In this document: in pieces, positions 25,745-34,005 of the stretch
Numbering within the stretch: position 1 is the stretch's first letter
Layout of the letters: each line of letters opens with the position of its first letter
DNA from: Terriglobus roseus
Lineage (GTDB): Bacteria > Acidobacteriota > Terriglobia > Terriglobales > Acidobacteriaceae
NCBI RefSeq assembly: GCF_900102185.1
Contig: NZ_LT629690.1
Span: 4,030,001-4,094,000 of the forward strand
Direction of reading: 5' to 3'
DNA: 64,000 nt
Made by a program: the position numbers and the translations under genes
The notes under the pieces: generated by a model
The model's database searches: none
What the model saw: the letters and a program-made list of their open reading frames with translations, nothing else
Told to the model about the DNA's origin: nothing

Positions 25745-26275
25745 TTACTTTGCGTTCTTTTCCGCGTAAGCCTTGATGGACTTCTCAATGACTTCGTATG
25801 CGTAATCGACCGGCTTCCAGCCTTCGATCTTCACCGTCTTGCCTTCGAGATCCTTGTAGGTGGAGAAAAAGTGGACGATCTCCTTCAGCTTGTGCGGGTG
25901 AATCTGCTCATAGCTGGTGATGTCAAAGAAGCGCGGGTTGGCGCAGCCAACGGCAAGGATCTTTTCGTCGCCTTCGCCGCCGTCAATCATCTCCATCAGA
26001 CCGATGGGACGCACTTCCTGCAGGCAGCCGGGAAAGCTGGGTTCATCGACCAGAACCAGCACATCCAACGGATCGCCGTCGTCGCCCAGGGTGGAAGGCA
26101 GGAAGCCGTAATCGCCGGGGTAATGCACCGGGCTGTACAGATTGCGGTCCAGCCGGAAGACTTCCAGTTGCTTGTCGTATTCAAATTTCATGCGGCCTTG
26201 GTAAGGGATTTCAATCACCGCGTTTACGACTTTTGGCGCTTTGGCGCCAACTGGCAACTTCAAATAGTTCGGCAT
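25745..26275 (-). CDS. ppa: Inorganic pyrophosphatase (family I)
   Basis: 176 residues from the ATG at 26275, the same length as the E. coli enzyme. The signature D-G-D-P-L-D-V-L-V and the upstream E-I-P-Y-Q-G-R-M-K-F-E-Y-D are intact, and P-G-D-Y-G-F-L-P is present. It hydrolyses pyrophosphate in the cytoplasm with Mg2+. It lies 19 bp upstream of the nucleoside hydrolase gene and is divergent from purS. A housekeeping gene with no oddities. Confidence 0.96.
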   Translation of the reverse strand: MPNYLKLPVGAKAPKVVNAVIEIPYQGRMKFEYDKQLEVFRLDRNLYSPVHYPGDYGFLPSTLGDDGDPLDVLVLVDEPSFPGCLQEVRPIGLMEMIDGGEGDEKILAVGCANPRFFDITSYEQIHPHKLKEIVHFFSTYKDLEGKTVKIEGWKPVDYAYEVIEKSIKAYAEKNAK

Positions 26276-26438
26276 AGGGCTCTTTTCGGGTCTCTTTGTC
26301 GAGAAGGTGTGGTCGCCGGGGAACAATACGCTCCGCAGTGGGTTTTCGGCAACACCGCATCAGTTTACCTTCGACGCCAGCTATCTCCAAACCACCCATT
26401 CGTGTGAGGACCAAAAGGCGTTGGATGGCCGAAATCGC

Positions 26439-26444
26439 TATAAT
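26439..26444 (+). promoter_or_regulatory. -10 box of an apparently leaderless purS transcript
   Basis: A perfect TATAAT lies 6 bp before the purS ATG, so transcription should start on or next to the start codon. There is no ribosome site. No good -35 box lies at the normal distance; TTGGAT at 26421 is too close. Confidence 0.5.
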
Positions 26445-26450
26445 CCGGGC

Positions 26451-26696
26451 ATGCGCGCCCATGTTTACGTCACGTTGAAGACCACGGTTCTCGATGCCCA
26501 GGGGCAGACGATTGCCAATGCCCTTCGCCGCCTTCACCATCCGCAGGTAGAGTCTGTCCGCCAGGGCAAATACTTCGTTCTGACCCTTGCCGACAGCCTG
26601 ACCGGCGACGCCGCAAAGGCCGAAGTTGAGCGCATTGCCAATGAAGTTCTGACGAACCCCGTGATTGAGGAATACACGTACCGGTTGGAAGAGTAG
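26451..26696 (+). CDS. purS: PurS subunit of FGAM synthetase
   Basis: 81 residues. It has the typical small PurS length and pattern: A-H-V-Y-V-T-L-K, then V-L-D-A-Q-G-Q-T-I-A-N-A-L, G-K-Y-F, and N-P-V-I-E-E-Y at the C-terminus. With PurQ and PurL it forms phosphoribosylformylglycinamidine synthase of purine biosynthesis; neither partner is in this window. The ATG at 26451 aligns with family N-termini and follows a TATAAT by 6 bp, implying a leaderless mRNA. A hairpin separates it from the convergent frr. Confidence 0.92.
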   Translation: MRAHVYVTLKTTVLDAQGQTIANALRRLHHPQVESVRQGKYFVLTLADSLTGDAAKAEVERIANEVLTNPVIEEYTYRLEE

Positions 26697-26715
26697 TCCC
26701 GGAAAAACGATTGAA

Positions 26716-26749
26716 AAAGGCCGTTACCTCGCGAGGGGTAACGGCCTTT
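26716..26749. terminator. Bidirectional terminator between purS and frr
   Basis: A perfect 13-bp stem (26716-26728 with 26737-26749), A-rich on the left and T-rich on the right, between convergent genes. Confidence 0.85.
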
Positions 26750-26773
26750 CTGATGGTTGGAGCTGGCAACGGA

Positions 26774-27358
26774 TCAGACCGTCATCAGTTCCTTTTCCTT
26801 CACCTTGAACATGTCGTCCAACTGCTTGATCTGCGCGTCGGTCATCTGCTGGATCTCTTCCGTAGCGCGCTTTTCATCGTCGGCGCTGATCAGCTTGTCC
26901 TTGGCAGATTTCTTCACACTGTCGTTGCCGTCGCGGCGGATGTTGCGGATGGCCGTCTTATGGTCTTCCAGGATGCCTGAGAGCTGCTTCACGGCGTCGC
27001 GGCGTCGCTCTTCGGTCATGGGAGGGATCGGCACGCGGATGATCTTGCCGTCATGCATGGGGTTGAAGCCCTGACCGCTGGTACGGATAGCCTTTTCAAT
27101 CAGGCCCACCGTGCCCACGTCGAACGGCTGCACCACAATCTGCTGCGGTTCCGGCGCGGACAACTGCGCAAGCTGATTGATGGGCATTTCGCTGCCGTAA
27201 TAATCCACGCGAATGTTGTCCAGCATGTGCACGCTGGCGCGGCCGGTGCGCACTGCCAGCAGGTTGGTGCGGAAATCTTCCACAGCCTTGGTCATGCGGG
27301 TGCTGAGCTGTCCGTGCAGGTCCTTCAGCGCGGGGATATTTGCCATCTGGGATGCCAT
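26774..27358 (-). CDS. frr: Ribosome recycling factor
   Basis: 194 residues, slightly longer than the usual 185 because of a short N-terminal extension; the ATG at 27343 (M-A-N-I-P) is an alternative. Core motifs are R-T-G-R-A-S, V-D-Y-Y-G-S-E-M-P-I-N-Q, V-Q-P-F-D and P-P-M-T-E-E-R-R, and the C-terminal helix is rich in Lys/Glu. It splits post-termination ribosomes together with EF-G. A housekeeping gene; pyrH and tsf, its usual neighbours, are not here. Confidence 0.96.
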   Translation of the reverse strand: MASQMANIPALKDLHGQLSTRMTKAVEDFRTNLLAVRTGRASVHMLDNIRVDYYGSEMPINQLAQLSAPEPQQIVVQPFDVGTVGLIEKAIRTSGQGFNPMHDGKIIRVPIPPMTEERRRDAVKQLSGILEDHKTAIRNIRRDGNDSVKKSAKDKLISADDEKRATEEIQQMTDAQIKQLDDMFKVKEKELMTV

Positions 27359-27577
27359 CGTTTTGTTCCTCTACGGCGCGATGTGCGCAACGGGGTTGAT
27401 TTTATCGGAATCGCCGCCGACCTGCCTCCTGCGCGATATCACAGTGCATTTTGCACAGCCGCATTCGTTGCCGTGCAGGGAACATTCCGGATCATTCGAT
27501 CCGTATTGCCAGAAACGTGCGGCGCAGTGGTCGCAGGTTTCGCATCACCCTCAGTTTGAGGAAAGGACCACATCGAA

Positions 27578-27925
27578 ATGCTGACACGCATCGCAGCCGC
27601 ACTCCTATGCACGCTTTCAACCGCAGCCCTGGCCCAGGCACCGTCCGTGAGCGGACAGTGGAACGTCCACATTGACGTGATGGGCAACGAACGCGACTTC
27701 TCCTGCAAATGGACACAGGAAGACAAAAAGCTCACCGGCGCTTGCGGCGATATGTCTGACTTCGTGGGTTCAGTAGATGGCAGTAACGTGACCTGGCAGG
27801 CCAAGGGCGATCAGGCATCGCTGAAATTCAACGGCAAACTGAACAGCGACGGCACCATCACTGGCACCGTCAATGTCATCGAATACAGCGTGGACGGCGA
27901 GTTCAAAGCCACTCCCGTGAAGTAG
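27578..27925 (+). CDS. Small secreted beta-rich protein of unknown function
   Basis: 115 residues. A signal peptide (M-L-T-R-I-A-A-A-L-L ... A-L-A-Q) is followed by short alternating strands with S-G-x-W, G-T-I-T-G-T-V and a Cys pair (C-K-W, A-C-G-D). The pattern resembles small lipocalin/avidin-like exported proteins of Acidobacteriota, but I cannot assign a family. AAAGGA lies about 10 nt upstream of the ATG. It is convergent with the flavin reductase gene, whose end is 6 bp away. Exported location is well supported; function is not. Confidence 0.7.
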   Translation: MLTRIAAALLCTLSTAALAQAPSVSGQWNVHIDVMGNERDFSCKWTQEDKKLTGACGDMSDFVGSVDGSNVTWQAKGDQASLKFNGKLNSDGTITGTVNVIEYSVDGEFKATPVK

Positions 27926-27931
27926 CCGAAG

Positions 27932-28573
27932 CTACTTCTTTGGAAAGTCCTTCCATGCAATTCGCGGGATCGTGAAAGTGTCGCGCGTGCGCATGTAGTC
28001 CCCTGCTCCACCCATGCGGCCAATGAGGTTCAGCTTGGCGTTATCGATGTAAAGCCGTTCCTCATCTGCAAACACGTCGCGGCGAATGTGCAAGCGTTCG
28101 CCGCGCGCGATCAGCACCGTGGATGATCCGCCGGTTTCAATCCATTGAAACGTCCGGCATTCAATCGACACCGGTGATGCTGCAATGCGCGGTGGCAGCA
28201 CAACTTCGCTGGGAGCGATCTCAAGCCCCGCGATGACCAACTCGTCCAGCCCACGCGGCGCATCCGTCGCCGTAATGTTCATCGCCTCAGCCAGCTCTTC
28301 CGAAACAAGGTTGATAACCAGTTCGCCTGATGCGCGGATGTTCGCCAGCGTATCTTTGCCCTCACGGTCAGGAGCAGCCGAAAATCCCACGCAGAACAGT
28401 GGAGGATCAGAACTGATCACATTGAAGAAGGAAAACGGCGCAGCATTCGGCCGCCCGTGGGCGTCCAGCGTGGTAATCCACGCGATAGGGCGCGGCGTAA
28501 CCGCGGAAGCCAGCAATTTGTAGGTATCAGGAAGCGAAAGCGTAGTCAGATCAAAACTGCGGTGCGAACTCAT
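27932..28573 (-). CDS. Flavin reductase-like (FMN-binding split-barrel) protein
   Basis: 213 residues. It shows the flavin-reductase-like pattern T-P-R-P-I-A-W-I-T-T near the N-terminus, then N-A-A-P-F-S-F-F-N-V-I-S, K-D-T-L-A-N-I and E-L-V-I-N-L-V. Such proteins bind FMN and either reduce free flavin for a partner oxygenase or act as oxidoreductases themselves. No oxygenase gene is adjacent. No signal peptide, so cytoplasmic. Single gene, convergent with the small secreted protein gene. Confidence 0.87.
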   Translation of the reverse strand: MSSHRSFDLTTLSLPDTYKLLASAVTPRPIAWITTLDAHGRPNAAPFSFFNVISSDPPLFCVGFSAAPDREGKDTLANIRASGELVINLVSEELAEAMNITATDAPRGLDELVIAGLEIAPSEVVLPPRIAASPVSIECRTFQWIETGGSSTVLIARGERLHIRRDVFADEERLYIDNAKLNLIGRMGGAGDYMRTRDTFTIPRIAWKDFPKK

Positions 28574-28679
28574 GGATACCTATTGGATGCAGCCACCACC
28601 TGCACGGAATCAGGTCTGTAATCCGGCAAAGAGACATCTCCCAAGGGAACATCGGCAAAGATCACACGTATAAACGGTT

Positions 28680-29492
28680 ATGGAAAATCCTTTGTCTCGT
28701 ATCCGGCGATGGAACACGCCTGTCACGCTCGCATCCTTGCTGGTGCTCTGCAGCATTGTTCCTTCCGCAGCATTCGGACAAAAGGCGATGCCCGCAAATG
28801 CCGACCCGGACTGGGAAGTCGCATCGGTAAAAGCCACCGATCCCACGGAGACACGCGGCCAGCACATCAACATGGATGGAAGACGCGTGCTACTGCTTGG
28901 CACCACCGTGCAACAACTTCTGCTGATTGGCTATGGCATGCAAAAAGTTCAGATCGCCAATATCCCGGCGTGGGCCGAGACACAACGCTGGGACATTGCT
29001 GGGGTCCCGGACACAGAAGGATCACCCAGCCTGACTCAGGTACAGACGTTGATGCGGAAGATCCTGGCGGAACGCTTTGGACTGCAACTACACCACGAAC
29101 AGCGGGAGATACCCGTGTTCGTGTTGACCGTGGCAAAGGGTGGCTCAAAGATGGTCGCGAACACGAGCAAACCCAATGGCCCGATGGACCAGAGAAACAG
29201 CCACTCCAGCGCGCTGCACGTGGAGAATCTTACGAACACGGCCATCTCCGAACTTGTGTTGATCCTGCAATTCAGCGTGAACCGGCCTATCGTGGACCAG
29301 ACAGGGCTGAAGGGACGTTATGACCTGAAGCTGGAATGGGCACCGGACGATGCTCCGCCCAGTGACGCTGCCGACGCACCACCGGGCCTGTTCACGACAA
29401 TCCAGTCACAAGCCGGGCTGAAGCTACAGCCAGTGAAAGCACCCGCGGATACGCTCGTGATCGACGCGATATCGAAGCCAAAGCCAGACTGA
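28680..29492 (+). CDS. TIGR03435-type 'soil-associated' secreted protein
   Basis: 270 residues. A signal peptide (to A-F-G-Q) is followed by F/W-E-V-A-S-V-K-A, a W-A-E-T-Q-R-W-D-I-A block, M-R-K-I-L-A-E-R-F-G-L, and a C-terminal V-D-Q-T-G-L-K-G-R-Y-D-L-K-L-E-W that defines this family. TIGR03435 proteins are expanded in soil Acidobacteriota and their function is unknown. A paralogue lies at 36489-37247 with the same order of motifs. It is the first of three genes in a row on the plus strand, followed by alr after 43 bp. Confidence 0.88.
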   Translation: MENPLSRIRRWNTPVTLASLLVLCSIVPSAAFGQKAMPANADPDWEVASVKATDPTETRGQHINMDGRRVLLLGTTVQQLLLIGYGMQKVQIANIPAWAETQRWDIAGVPDTEGSPSLTQVQTLMRKILAERFGLQLHHEQREIPVFVLTVAKGGSKMVANTSKPNGPMDQRNSHSSALHVENLTNTAISELVLILQFSVNRPIVDQTGLKGRYDLKLEWAPDDAPPSDAADAPPGLFTTIQSQAGLKLQPVKAPADTLVIDAISKPKPD

Positions 29493-29535
29493 TCTGTACT
29501 GTGCAATCGCAGAACGATAGCATCAGAACAGCCGT

Positions 29536-30780
29536 ATGCGATCTGTACTTCCAAGCCACACGCGCCCCATCTGGGCGGAGATTTCCGCTTCACGCCTTGT
29601 CGCCAACTACCGCGCACTGCAGGCCGCTGCAGGACCGCAGGTGGAGATGCTTGCCGTCATCAAGGCAAACGCCTACGGCCACGGAGCCACGGAATGCGCA
29701 CCGATTCTCGCCGCTGCTGGTGCGAAGTGGCTTGGTGTTACATCCGTAGAAGAGGGTGTGGCAGTACGGCAATCGCTGGGCATTCTGCCGCAGGGCATGC
29801 CGCAACCTCGACTGTTGGTGATGTGCAGCGTTTGGTTTGGCGAAGAAGCTTCGGTCCTCGATTACGGCCTCACTCCAGTTGTGTGGGAGACGTACCACCT
29901 GGATCTGCTGGAAGCAGAAGCAAAGCGGCGAAGACTCCCTGCGCGATCGCTTGCTGTGCATGTGGAGATCGACACCGGCATGTCACGACAGGGCGTTGCT
30001 CCCGGTGCGTTGCTGCAGCAACTGCTGGCGCGCTTCACTGAAGAATCGCCGCTGCTGCTGGAAGGTGTGATGACACATCTTGCATCAACGGAGATCGCCG
30101 ACGATCCGCAGGACCGTCGCCAGATGCGCGACTTCAAACTTGCGTTGGAACAAGTGGCCGCGGCGGAATTACAGCCAGCATACGTACACGCAGGAAACAC
30201 CTCATCCACTGATAGTGGCTACATGCCCACCGCGATTCCCGCGTTGGCGGCTGAACTGGGCGCAAAGGCTATGACGCGCGCGGGGCTTGCACTGTACGGC
30301 TATACGCTACCGCTGGAGCTGTGCATGAGCGGCGGCTTCCCTGAACCGCACGTTGGCTGTTCTCTTCGACCAGTGATGACGTGGAAGACGCGCGTGGTGA
30401 GTCTCCGCGATATCGCTGAGGGAACAAGCATTGGTTATAACTCCACTTTCGTTGCAACCAAGCCGATGCGGGTGGCTCTGTTACCAGTGGGTTATGCGGA
30501 TGGCTTCCGTCGTGGACTTTCTTCTTCGACAGAAGAGGCAGGTGGATATGTTTTGCTGCACGGCATGCGCGCGGCGATTCTGGGCCGCGTATCCATGGAC
30601 CTGACTGTTGTGGACGTGACACATCTCCCACAAACCAAGATTGGTGACGAGGTGGTGTTGGTTGGCAGCATGGGCACAGAGTTTGTAGGAGCCAACGAGC
30701 AGGCCCGGATTGCAGGCACCAGCGTGTACGAAGTCCTATGCGGCATTAGCGATCGCGTGCCACGCGTCGTGGTGGAATAA
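29536..30780 (+). CDS. alr: Alanine racemase
   Basis: 414 residues. The pyridoxal-phosphate lysine lies in V-I-K-A-N-A-Y-G-H-G (K43). The C-terminal domain has R-A-G-L-A-L-Y-G and the catalytic Tyr in I-G-Y-N-S-T-F, followed by L-P-V-G-Y-A-D-G and G-R-V-S-M-D-L-T-V-V-D-V. It makes D-alanine for peptidoglycan. It is about 40 residues longer than the E. coli enzyme, mostly in loops. It stands alone, not with the usual replicative helicase or ligase genes. Confidence 0.95.
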   Translation: MRSVLPSHTRPIWAEISASRLVANYRALQAAAGPQVEMLAVIKANAYGHGATECAPILAAAGAKWLGVTSVEEGVAVRQSLGILPQGMPQPRLLVMCSVWFGEEASVLDYGLTPVVWETYHLDLLEAEAKRRRLPARSLAVHVEIDTGMSRQGVAPGALLQQLLARFTEESPLLLEGVMTHLASTEIADDPQDRRQMRDFKLALEQVAAAELQPAYVHAGNTSSTDSGYMPTAIPALAAELGAKAMTRAGLALYGYTLPLELCMSGGFPEPHVGCSLRPVMTWKTRVVSLRDIAEGTSIGYNSTFVATKPMRVALLPVGYADGFRRGLSSSTEEAGGYVLLHGMRAAILGRVSMDLTVVDVTHLPQTKIGDEVVLVGSMGTEFVGANEQARIAGTSVYEVLCGISDRVPRVVVE

Positions 30781-30858
30781 CGCACACGCAATTTACACTC
30801 AGTCGATCTCGCGCGTGAACGATCGCGCGCTGCCACTTCGTTGGGAGAGTTTCACGCA

Positions 30859-32589
30859 ATGCTTCTGCGCATCCTCACGGCAACTGCTGTTCTTCTGCTT
30901 GCTGGCTCATCGCTTGCACAACATGCAACGAAAGCACCCGACCTGGGCCCGAATGTGTTCGTCTACTCTCCCAAAGACAACGCAGAAACGATGCAGGCAA
31001 AGATCGACACAGTCTATGCCGAACAGCACCACAGCGAATTCGGCAGCGGCCGTTATGCCTTCATCTTTCTTCCGGGCCAATATCACTTAAATGTTCCTGT
31101 GGGCTTTTACACACAAGTCATCGGTGCAGGTGCGTCGCCTGAGGATGTGCGCATCTCTGGCGATGTCCACTCCGATGCTGCGTTGAAGAACAACAATGCC
31201 ACCACCACGTTCTGGCGCGGCGTCGAAGGATTCTCCGTAACCCCGACAAACGGAACGATGCAGTGGGCTGTGTCGCAGGCAATCTTCTTTCGCCGCATGC
31301 ATGTGTATGGCGACGTGGTGCTGCACCAGCAACATGGATGGGCGAGCGGCGGATGGATGAGCGACACGGTTGTGGATGGAGTCGTCGATTCCGGGTCGCA
31401 ACAACAGTGGCTCTCCCGCAATACCGAATGGCAACGCTGGACCGGCTCGAACTGGAACATGGTCTTCGTTGGTACGAACAACATGCCTGAAGGCGAGTGG
31501 CCTAAACCGCCCTACACGAAAGTTGCGAAGACCCCTGTGGTGCGTGAGAAGCCATTCCTCTTCGTCGGTGCGAAAGGCATATGGTCTGTGCGCGTACCTG
31601 CGTTGCAACACGACTCCGTGGGTGCGACATGGCATGGCGGAAACACTCCAGGCCACAACATTCCTCTGTCGCGCTTTTTCATCGCACATCCCGAACACGA
31701 CACTGCAGACACCATGAATGCCGCGCTGGCGCAAGGCAAACACCTGCTGCTGACACCAGGCACATACGACCTGAACAAGCCATTGCGTGTAACTCACGCG
31801 AACACTGTTGTACTTGGTCTGGGTTTCGCAACGCTGCACCCTGTTGCAGGCACAGAAGCGATGACGGTTGCCGATGAAGACGGCATCACCGTCTCTGGGC
31901 TGTTGTTTGATGCAGGCGAAAAGAAGTCGCCTTCGCTGCTGGAAGTGGGAACACAGCACAGCGTTCGCTATCACGCGGCGAACCCGATCTCACTGCATGA
32001 TGTGTTCTTCCGCGTTGGCGGAGCAACCGTTGGAAAGGCGGGCGCGAATCTTGTGATCAACAGCAACGACACGATTGTGGATCACACTTGGATCTGGCGC
32101 GCTGATCACGGAAAGCCCGGCACCGTTGGCTGGAACATCAATGAAAGCGACAACGGCCTGATCGTCAATGGCAATCGCGTAACGATCTACGGCCTCTTCG
32201 TAGAACACCATCAGCAGTATCAGGTGCTGTGGAATGGCGAAGCCGGACGCACCTACTTCTACCAATCCGAAATTCCCTATGACCCGCCGACACAATCCGC
32301 ATGGACAGACACAAACGGCGCAAAGGGTTGGGCCTCATACAAAGTAGCGGACAACGTGAAACAGCACGAGGCGTGGGGTCTGGGCATTTACAGCGTCTTC
32401 CGCCATCCGGACGTGGATCTGGATCGAGCCATCGAAGTGCCGAACACGCCACAGGTGCGTTTTCATCACATGATCACGGTGGCCCTGGATAACCTGGGTG
32501 CCATTCGCAACGTGATTAACGACACAGGTGGAAGTACTCAGACAAAGCCGCGCAAAACACCGCAAGTGGCCGAGTACCCCACACCTTAG
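30859..32589 (+). CDS. Secreted right-handed beta-helix protein
   Basis: 576 residues from the ATG at 30859 (GGGAGAG about 9 nt upstream). Signal peptide to S-L-A-Q. The body reads as two beta-helix blocks, each opened by the same kind of sentence: F-I-F-L-P-G-Q-Y-H-L-N-V-P-V near 75 and L-L-L-T-P-G-T-Y-D-L-N-K-P-L near 305, each followed by a V-x-G-x-G turn. That double arrangement resembles GH55/pectate-lyase-superfamily enzymes. I see no certain catalytic residues, so enzyme or binding protein cannot be decided. Databases often call relatives 'adenylyl cyclase', which nothing in the sequence supports. Confidence 0.75.
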   Translation: MLLRILTATAVLLLAGSSLAQHATKAPDLGPNVFVYSPKDNAETMQAKIDTVYAEQHHSEFGSGRYAFIFLPGQYHLNVPVGFYTQVIGAGASPEDVRISGDVHSDAALKNNNATTTFWRGVEGFSVTPTNGTMQWAVSQAIFFRRMHVYGDVVLHQQHGWASGGWMSDTVVDGVVDSGSQQQWLSRNTEWQRWTGSNWNMVFVGTNNMPEGEWPKPPYTKVAKTPVVREKPFLFVGAKGIWSVRVPALQHDSVGATWHGGNTPGHNIPLSRFFIAHPEHDTADTMNAALAQGKHLLLTPGTYDLNKPLRVTHANTVVLGLGFATLHPVAGTEAMTVADEDGITVSGLLFDAGEKKSPSLLEVGTQHSVRYHAANPISLHDVFFRVGGATVGKAGANLVINSNDTIVDHTWIWRADHGKPGTVGWNINESDNGLIVNGNRVTIYGLFVEHHQQYQVLWNGEAGRTYFYQSEIPYDPPTQSAWTDTNGAKGWASYKVADNVKQHEAWGLGIYSVFRHPDVDLDRAIEVPNTPQVRFHHMITVALDNLGAIRNVINDTGGSTQTKPRKTPQVAEYPTP

Positions 32590-32595
32590 AGCGCG

Positions 32596-33945
32596 TTAAA
32601 CGCCAAGCTCTGCGCGAATCGCATCCGCAATGGCCGAAGCGTGGAGCTTCATGGAAGACTCGTCTTCGGCTTCAATCATCACGCGTGCCAGCGCTTCGGT
32701 TCCGCTGTAACGAATGACCACGCGTCCCGTATCGGCGAGCGCGTTTTCAGCTTCACGAATCTTTTCCGCAACAGAAGGAATACCCTCCAGCGGTTTCTTC
32801 TCGCGCACCTTCACGTTGACGATGACCTGCGGGAATGTCTTCAGATCTTCCGCCAGCTTCGCTAACGATGTTCCGCTGCGATGCACAATGTCCAACAGCA
32901 ACAGCGCTGTCAGCAGACCGTCGCCCGTTGTGGATTTGCCTGTGAACAGGATGTGGCCGCTCTGTTCGCCGCCCAGCGAGGCTCCGGTGCCCTTCATCTG
33001 TTCCAGAACATATTTATCGCCCACGGGTGCACGAAGCATGCGGATGCCGCTGCGCTTCAATGCGGCTTCAAGCCCCATGTTGCTCATGGTGGTGGCCACG
33101 ACTGTGTTGTCATGCAGCAATCCGCGTGCCTGCAGATCACGCGCGGCAAGCAGCATGACCGCATCGCCATTGATCACGCGACCATTCTCGTCGGCAAACA
33201 TGGCGCGATCCGCGTCACCGTCAAAAGTGATGCCGATGTCGGCCTTATCTTCAAGCACGTACTTCGCTACAACTTCAGGCTTGGTTGCGCCACACTCGAC
33301 ATTGATGTTGCGTCCATCAGGGCTGGCGTTGCGGATGCGAACCTCGCCTCCGAGTCCCGCGAACAACTGGGGTGCAACTGCCGACGCAGCTCCATTCGCG
33401 CAATCGACCACGAGGCGCTTGCCATCCAGCGATAGACCCGGGACTGCGGCCAGCAACGAACGCACATACTCCGCTCGATCGGCTTCTTCCACGGCAGGGG
33501 CCGCGGTGTGAATCGACGAGTGGTTCGAGTTCGACTCCAACTGACGGAAAATCTCTTCTTCAATGGCAAGCTCGGTTGCGTCAGGCAGCTTGTATCCGTC
33601 CGGACCGAAGACCTTGATGCCGTTGTCCTGCCATGGATTGTGAGACGCAGAGATGACCACACCCGCAGAAAAGCCGTGGGAACGAGTCAGGAACGCAATC
33701 GCCGGCGTGGTGATAACGCCTGCGGATTCCACCACGGCACCGCCATTGCGGAGTCCTTCGGTGATGGCAGCAGCAATCCATTCACTGGATTCGCGCGTGT
33801 CCATACCGAGGATGACCTTCGGTTGTGTGCCGGGGGCGGCAATATGATGCGCCAGTGCAACGCCAACTGCGTGGACTGTGCGAGGGTCGAGGGGGGCTTG
33901 TCCTGCAACGGCGCGGATGCCGTCTGTTCCGAAGAGCTTTCTCAT
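32596..33945 (-). CDS. glmM: Phosphoglucosamine mutase
   Basis: 449 residues. It starts M-R-K-L-F-G-T-D-G-I-R, the GlmM N-terminus. The phosphoserine is Ser101 in V-I-S-A-S-H-N-P. The metal site is F-D-G-D-A-D-R, and the sugar loop G-G-E-Q-S-G-H and phosphate-binding R-Y-S-G-T-E-A are intact. It makes glucosamine-1-phosphate for UDP-GlcNAc, and hence peptidoglycan and lipid A. It stands alone, 60 bp from xseA upstream, and ends 6 bp from the convergent beta-helix gene. Confidence 0.96.
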   Translation of the reverse strand: MRKLFGTDGIRAVAGQAPLDPRTVHAVGVALAHHIAAPGTQPKVILGMDTRESSEWIAAAITEGLRNGGAVVESAGVITTPAIAFLTRSHGFSAGVVISASHNPWQDNGIKVFGPDGYKLPDATELAIEEEIFRQLESNSNHSSIHTAAPAVEEADRAEYVRSLLAAVPGLSLDGKRLVVDCANGAASAVAPQLFAGLGGEVRIRNASPDGRNINVECGATKPEVVAKYVLEDKADIGITFDGDADRAMFADENGRVINGDAVMLLAARDLQARGLLHDNTVVATTMSNMGLEAALKRSGIRMLRAPVGDKYVLEQMKGTGASLGGEQSGHILFTGKSTTGDGLLTALLLLDIVHRSGTSLAKLAEDLKTFPQVIVNVKVREKKPLEGIPSVAEKIREAENALADTGRVVIRYSGTEALARVMIEAEDESSMKLHASAIADAIRAELGV

Positions 33946-34005
33946 TCGTGTCTGATTCCTGCCGTATCCATTCTAGGCGTGGGATATGAGAAATTGACGG
34001 CGATA

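Noticed and set aside
30859-32589. Adenylyl cyclase
   Set aside because: Relatives are often given this name, but there is no cyclase motif; the sequence is a secreted beta-helix.
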